Source: Endomicrobium sp. (GTDB lineage: Bacteria; Elusimicrobiota; Endomicrobiia; Endomicrobiales; Endomicrobiaceae). Taken from it: 5,480 bases of DNA. The notes under the pieces were generated by a model, which saw only the letters and a list, made by a program, of their open reading frames with translations, made no database searches and was not told the origin of the DNA. The stretch spans positions 1-5,480 of the forward strand of contig JAISDY010000128.1 of NCBI GenBank assembly GCA_031264425.1. The letters are read 5' to 3'. A program made the translations under genes and the position numbers. Of this stretch, positions 1-5,480 are shown piece after piece (position 1 is the first letter of the stretch; each line of letters starts with the position of its first letter).

Positions 1-1052
<1,052 letters not shown>

Positions 1053-1056
<4 letters not shown>

Positions 1057-3461
1057 GCAGCGAGTTAGATAGATTTAACGAAAGTCTAAAAATTCCAGAC
1101 ACGCTTCCTCTTCTTCCTGTTAGAGATATTATTTTGTACCCCGCGATGGTATTGCCGCTTGCCGTGGGTAGGGAAAGGTCTGTCAGGGCATTGGAAGAGT
1201 CCATGTCAACAAACAGACTTATTTTTATTGTAACGCAAAAAAACGTTCAAGTTAAAGATCCGTCTCCTGACGATATATATGCTATTGGAGCAGTGTGCGA
1301 AGTTCTTCAGATATTAAAAATGCCGGACAGAACGTTGAAAGCTCTTGTAGAGGGAATATGCAGATCACAATGGACGGATTTTAAATTAAGCGACAAAGGA
1401 TATATTGAAGTAGGCATAAAGACTTTTGATGAAAAAGTTGAGAAAACGCCCGAGTCTGAAGCAATCATGAGGCGTGCAGTTTCTCTTTTTGAGCAGTATG
1501 TGAAATTAAATCCCAGAATGCCTATGGAAATTTCAGTTTCTGTAAGCAATATTTCTGATCCCGCAAGTCTTGCGGACACTATAGCGTCTCATTTGGCTAT
1601 TAAAAACAGCGATAAACAGATAGTTTTAGAGCTTGTAAATCCTATAGAGCGTTTGGAAAAAATAATACAGATATTAAATTCCGAAATAGAAATACTAAAT
1701 ATTGAAAGACGCATTCAAAACAGGGTCAGGAATCAGATAGAAAAGACTCAGAAAGAATATTATCTAACCGAGCAGATGAAAGCCATTCAGAAAGAACTTA
1801 AACAAAAAGACGACGGTCAAAAGGACGTTGACGAGCTTAAAGAGAAGTTAAACAAGGCGAAGATGCCTCAAGCAGCTAGAGAGGCTGCGGAAAAAGAAAT
1901 GGCAAGACTTGAAAAGATGATGCCTATGTCTCCGGAAGCCACCGTTATAAGGACATACATTGAATGGATTTTGGACTTGCCTTGGGAAACTTCCACACCC
2001 GATAATTTAGATCTAAAAAGAGCAAAGGAAGTTTTGGATCAAGATCATTACGGACTTGAAAAAGTTAAAGACAGAGTTTTAGAATATCTCGCTGTTTTAT
2101 CCAGAGTGAAAAAAATTAAAGGACCGGTACTTTGTTTTATTGGACCTCCGGGCGTAGGCAAAACGTCAATAGCAAAGTCTGTTGCAAGAAGTTTGGGCAG
2201 AAACTTTGTAAGGATTTCTATGGGCGGAGTTAGAGACGAAGCTGAAATAAGGGGACATAGGCGCACGTACATAGGCTCTATGCTGGGAAAGATTATACAA
2301 TCAATGAAAAAAGCAGGATCAAACAATCCCGCGTTTATTCTTGACGAAATAGACAAAATGGGTTCCGATTGGCGCGGCGATCCGTCTGCCGCTTTGCTTG
2401 AAGTGTTGGATCCGGAGCAGAATTATGCTTTTGGCGACCATTACCTTGACGTTGATTTTGATTTGTCAAACGTTATGTTTATAACCACTGCAAATTCTCT
2501 AAGCACTATCCCTAACACATTGTTAGACAGGCTGGAGCTTATAAGATTTTCCGGATATACGGATGAGGAAAAACTCCATATAGCTAAAGATTTTATAATA
2601 CCCAGACAATTAAAAGATCATGGATTAACCTCTGAAGAACTTATCTTGGCGGAAAATGCTCTTGAAGCGGTTATAAAGAATTATACGCATGAAGCGGGGG
2701 TTCGCAATTTAACAAGGGAAATTGCAAACCTTTGCAGAAAAGTTGCTAAAGAACTAGAGTTTGACAAGAATTTAAAGTCTATAACTATTACGCCCGAAAA
2801 TTTGAATAAATATTTGGGTATTGCTCATTATGAAAGGGAAAGAATCGCGGAAAACGATATAGGCGTTGTTACCGGTCTTGCGTGGACCGAAGTTGGCGGT
2901 GAAACTCTTACCATAGAAGTAAACAAAATGAAAGGCAAGGGGTCTTTGGTGTTGACGGGCAAACTTGGCGATGTTATGAAAGAATCCGCGCAAGCGGCTT
3001 TGTCTTATGTCAGGGCATCCTCTTTAAAACTTGGTATAGACGAAAAGATATTCTCAAGTACAGACTTCCACGTGCACGTTCCAGAAGGCGCTGTTCCAAA
3101 AGATGGTCCAAGTGCAGGAATTGCGTTAGCTACGGCTCTCGCGTCTGTGTGTATGGATAAGCCTGTAAAGAAACAAATAGCAATGACTGGAGAAGTAACG
3201 CTTAGAGGAAAAGTCCTTGGCATTGGCGGTCTTAAAGAAAAAGTCCTTGCCGCTTACCGTGAAGGCATAAGCACGGTGTTGTTCCCAGACAGCAATAAAA
3301 AAGATTTGGTTGATATTCCTGAGGAAGTTAGAAATAAAATTAAGATGATTCCTGTTTCTCATATGGACGAAGTTATATCTTTAGCCATAGAAAAATCTCC
3401 TGAAAATAAAAATAAAGGGAAGAGTTCCAAAAAACAAAAGAAAGGAGCAGGCAAAAAATGA
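1053..3461 (+). CDS. lon: ATP-dependent protease Lon (LonA type)
   Basis: Lon is a cytoplasmic hexameric serine protease that degrades misfolded and regulatory proteins, with ATPase and peptidase on one chain. This copy has 802 residues, slightly longer than E. coli Lon (784). The N-terminal substrate-binding domain begins near [13 protein letters not shown] (about 18-30) and runs to about 210. A helical, charged linker follows, including [15 protein letters not shown]. The AAA+ module has Walker A GPPGVGKT at 364-371, Walker B FILDE at 428-432 and the GYTDEEK region after the LLDRLE motif. The protease domain starts near 600 ([11 protein letters not shown] at 607 onward) and has the Ser-Lys dyad: Ser687 in DGPSAG and Lys730 in GGLKEK. 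The protein is therefore predicted to be active. The start overlaps the clpX stop and has a good Shine-Dalgarno site. The last 22 residues contain ten lysines, an unusual basic tail, and its DNA also carries the next gene's ribosome-binding site. No CIRCE or other heat-shock operator is visible in the window. Confidence 0.98.
3441..3447 (+). promoter_or_regulatory. Ribosome-binding site for the aminotransferase, inside the lon 3' end
   Basis: AAAGGAG ends 10 nt before the ATG at 3458, a slightly long but workable spacing. It lies within the codons for the Lon C-terminal KKGAGKK. The following GCAGGCAAAA recurs before serA. Confidence 0.8.
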
Positions 3462-4591
3462 AAAAACATTATCTTTTAACTCCCGGTCCCACACCGATTC
3501 CTCCGGAAGTCGCCTTAAAAGAAGCTTTGCCTATACTCCACCACAGGACGAGCGAGTTTGCGGCGATTTACAAAGATGTCGCCGAAGGGTTAAAGTATGT
3601 CTTTCAAACAAAAAATGAGGTTTATACTGTTGCTTCTTCAGGCACGGGCACAATGGAGATTGCCGTAACAAATCTTTTAAGTTCTGGCGATGAAGTTATA
3701 GTGGCAAGCTGTGGAAACTTTGGAGATAGATGGATAAAAATAACGGAAGGGTATGGGGCAAAAGTTATATCTGTTTCAGTGGAATGGGGGAAAGTAGTTA
3801 AGCCTGCGGAAATAGAAAAAGCTTTAAAGGCAAATCCAAATGTTAAAGCTGTATATACCACATTTACAGAAACTTCCACAGGGGTCGTAAATGATATTAA
3901 AGCTATAGGTGAGATAGTTTCAAAGACCAATGCTGTTTTGGTTGTTGACACTATTTCCGGTCTTGCAGGGCAGGAATTTAGAACAGACAATTGGAAAATA
4001 GACGTAGTGGTATCAGTCTCTCAAAAAGGATTTATGCTTGCTCCGGGACTTGCGTTTATAACATTAAGCGATAAAGCTTGGAAGCGGACGGAGTCTTCAA
4101 AAATTCCAAAATTTTATTTTGATATTAAGAAATATAAAAAATCATATGGAACTAACGAAACGCCTTTTACTCCTCCGGTAACTCTTATTGTCGCTCTTCA
4201 AGAGTCTCTAAGGCTTATTAAGGAGAGAGGTTTGGAAAATATGTGGAATGATTACAAACTTCTCGCAAAAGCCGCAAGGGCTGGTATGAAAGCTTTAGGT
4301 CTTGAACTTTTTGGAGAAGTTCCGTGTGATGTTGTTACAAGCGCTTGCGTGCCTTCTGAGATTGGTGGTAAGATAGTTAAGACGTTAAGAGAAAAATACG
4401 GCGTGTCAATAGCCTGCGGACAGGGCGATTTAAAAGGCAAAATTATAAGATTTGCTCACATGGGTTACATAGGGAAAGCCGATTTGCTTGTAGGTTTTGC
4501 ATGTCTTGAAATGGTTCTTACTGAACTTGGCGTAAATATTGAAAAGGGCAAGGCTGTAGCTGCTGCTGAAGAGGAGTTGTTAAGAGCATAA
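3458..4591 (+). CDS. Class V PLP-dependent aminotransferase, serine-pyruvate/alanine-glyoxylate family, probably in serine biosynthesis
   Basis: This is a 377-residue fold-type I aminotransferase of the family that includes serine-pyruvate, alanine-glyoxylate and serine-glyoxylate aminotransferases; the length is typical. The N-terminal LLTPGPTPIPPEV (6-18) and HHR (28-30) are family signatures. SSGTGTMEIAV (60-70) is the PLP phosphate-binding region. Asp164 in VVDTISGLAG should contact the pyridine nitrogen. Lys190 in SVSQKGFMLAPGLAF is the expected Schiff-base lysine, and Arg331 in IIRFAHMGYIG the expected substrate-carboxylate arginine. No signal peptide or membrane segment is seen, so it should be cytosolic. 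The ATG overlaps the lon TGA as ATGA. serA follows 44 nt downstream on the same strand. Family members next to serA are often proposed to transaminate 3-phosphohydroxypyruvate to phosphoserine in place of SerC. That role is inferred from context here; serine-pyruvate or alanine-glyoxylate activity cannot be excluded. The family call is secure, the substrate is not. Confidence 0.93.
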   Translation: MKKHYLLTPGPTPIPPEVALKEALPILHHRTSEFAAIYKDVAEGLKYVFQTKNEVYTVASSGTGTMEIAVTNLLSSGDEVIVASCGNFGDRWIKITEGYGAKVISVSVEWGKVVKPAEIEKALKANPNVKAVYTTFTETSTGVVNDIKAIGEIVSKTNAVLVVDTISGLAGQEFRTDNWKIDVVVSVSQKGFMLAPGLAFITLSDKAWKRTESSKIPKFYFDIKKYKKSYGTNETPFTPPVTLIVALQESLRLIKERGLENMWNDYKLLAKAARAGMKALGLELFGEVPCDVVTSACVPSEIGGKIVKTLREKYGVSIACGQGDLKGKIIRFAHMGYIGKADLLVGFACLEMVLTELGVNIEKGKAVAAAEEELLRA

Positions 4592-4635
4592 TACATAATA
4601 TTTGATATTTGAAACTGAAAAAAGGGGCAGGCAAA
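4592..4635 (+). other. Short intergenic gap between the aminotransferase gene and serA
   Basis: This is the only non-coding gap in the window, 44 nt and AT-rich. It holds an exact tandem repeat of TATTTGA (4599-4612), then the serA ribosome-binding site. No hairpin followed by a T-run is present, so it does not look like a terminator. No pair of -35 and -10 boxes with normal spacing was found, so transcription probably reads through. Confidence 0.7.
4621..4627 (+). promoter_or_regulatory. Ribosome-binding site for serA
   Basis: AAAGGGG ends 8 nt before the ATG at 4636 and fits the anti-Shine-Dalgarno with one G-U wobble. It fixes the serA start, where the protein opens MYKILMTYDN, a normal N-terminus for the family. 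Confidence 0.75.
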
Positions 4636-5480
4636 ATGTACAAGATTTTAATGACCTACGATAATACCGAAGGACTTGGCGCATTGCTTTCAAATAAAGA
4701 ATTCAAAGTAGATATACATAATAAACCTTCTCAAGAAGAATTGAAAGAACTTATAAAAGACTACGATGGACTTCTTATCCGTTCAGAAGTAAAAGTTACC
4801 TCGGATATTATGGATGTTGCGGGAAAACTGAAATTTATCGGCAGAGCAGGCACGGGTGTTGACAATGTTGATAAAGAAGCGGTGACAAAGAAAGGCATAA
4901 TAGTCGCTAATGTCCCGGGAGGAAACACCATATCTGCAGCTGAGCATACGATAGGTCTTATGCTTTCTCTTGCCAGACACATTCCTGCAAGTTACAAATC
5001 TTTAAAAAATAGAAAATGGGATCGCAAAAATTTTGTAGGAACCGAACTTTTCGGTAAGACTTTAGGTTTGATAGGTCTTGGAAGAATAGGTTCTGAAGTT
5101 GCTAAAAGACTTAACGCTTTTGGTATGAACGTTATAGCCTATGATCCATTTGCAAATCAAGAAGCGGCAAAAAACAATAATATAGAATTAAAGAGTATAG
5201 ATGAAGTTTTTGCTCAAGCCAATTATATTTCAATTCACTCGCCGCTTAACGATTCTACACGAGGCATGATAAATGCTGATGCCATAAAGAAAATGAAAGA
5301 CGGCGTTAGAATTATCAATTGCGCCAGAGGACCAATAGTCAACGAAAAAGATTTGTCCGATGCAATTAAGTCCGGTAAAGTAGCGGGAGCCGCTATAGAC
5401 GTATTTGCCAAAGAACCTCCGGAAGACTGGACTCTTATAGACACCGATAAAGTGGTTGTAACTCCTCATCTTGCGGCGTC
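4636..5480 (+). CDS. serA: D-3-phosphoglycerate dehydrogenase, 3'-truncated by the window edge
   Basis: SerA catalyses the NAD-dependent oxidation of 3-phosphoglycerate to 3-phosphohydroxypyruvate, the first step of the phosphorylated serine pathway, in the cytosol. The frame is open to the window end and gives 281 complete residues plus two bases. Visible features: IGRAGTGVDNVD at 68-79, the PGGNTISAAEHT signature near 94-105, the Rossmann dinucleotide loop GLGRIG at 147-152 followed by the acidic Asp170 of AYDP that suggests NAD preference, and the catalytic set Arg231 (NCARGPIVNE), Glu260 (FAKEPP) and His278 (TPHLAA). This covers the whole catalytic core of the 2-hydroxyacid dehydrogenase family. 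The C-terminus is outside the window, so whether an ACT domain for serine feedback inhibition is present cannot be told. Motif wording and the adjacent aminotransferase favour SerA over glycerate or lactate dehydrogenases. Confidence 0.93.
   Translation, partial: MYKILMTYDNTEGLGALLSNKEFKVDIHNKPSQEELKELIKDYDGLLIRSEVKVTSDIMDVAGKLKFIGRAGTGVDNVDKEAVTKKGIIVANVPGGNTISAAEHTIGLMLSLARHIPASYKSLKNRKWDRKNFVGTELFGKTLGLIGLGRIGSEVAKRLNAFGMNVIAYDPFANQEAAKNNNIELKSIDEVFAQANYISIHSPLNDSTRGMINADAIKKMKDGVRIINCARGPIVNEKDLSDAIKSGKVAGAAIDVFAKEPPEDWTLIDTDKVVVTPHLAA

Noticed and set aside
3622..3990. 122-codon minus-strand open frame opposite the aminotransferase gene
   Set aside because: It lies wholly within a well-supported gene, has no recognisable motif, and looks like a codon-bias shadow. 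The same applies to the other minus-strand open frames opposite clpX, lon and serA.
4577..4609. Possible promoter before serA (TTGTTA with CATAAT, TAATAT or GATATT)
   Set aside because: The spacers are about 11, 13 and 21 nt, none close to the usual 17, and AT-rich DNA gives such boxes by chance.

Overview
The window is a compact, one-directional stretch of bacterial chromosome. It holds four plus-strand genes: the 3' part of clpX, a complete lon, a complete class V aminotransferase of the serine-pyruvate/alanine-glyoxylate family, and the 5' part of a D-3-phosphoglycerate dehydrogenase gene (serA). Nearly every base is coding. The first two junctions are 4-nt ATGA stop/start overlaps and the third is a 44-nt gap. 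I see no terminator-like hairpin and no convincing internal promoter, so one polycistronic transcript is the simplest reading.

The DNA is AT-rich, with frequent AGA, ATA, TTA and AAA codons, but all four proteins are clearly bacterial. Shine-Dalgarno sites of the AAAGGAG type sit at sensible distances from each internal start. Taxonomy cannot be fixed from four conserved genes. An anaerobic, AT-rich lineage such as Elusimicrobiota (Endomicrobium-like) is a weak guess, and Firmicutes, Thermotogota or others remain possible.

Positions 1-3461 encode two AAA+ protein-quality-control machines. ClpX is the unfoldase of the ClpXP protease and also needs ClpP, which is not in the window. Lon is a self-contained ATP-dependent protease. 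Positions 3458-5480 encode two enzymes that fit the phosphorylated serine pathway. SerA oxidises 3-phosphoglycerate to 3-phosphohydroxypyruvate. The aminotransferase probably supplies the transamination step normally done by SerC, though a serine-pyruvate or serine-glyoxylate reaction is also possible.

I found no mobile element, CRISPR array, RNA gene or evident new system. The points worth a second look are small: a lysine-rich Lon tail whose codons also carry the next gene's ribosome-binding site, an almost identical 16-nt translation leader before the aminotransferase and serA, and the coupling of proteolysis genes to serine-synthesis genes.
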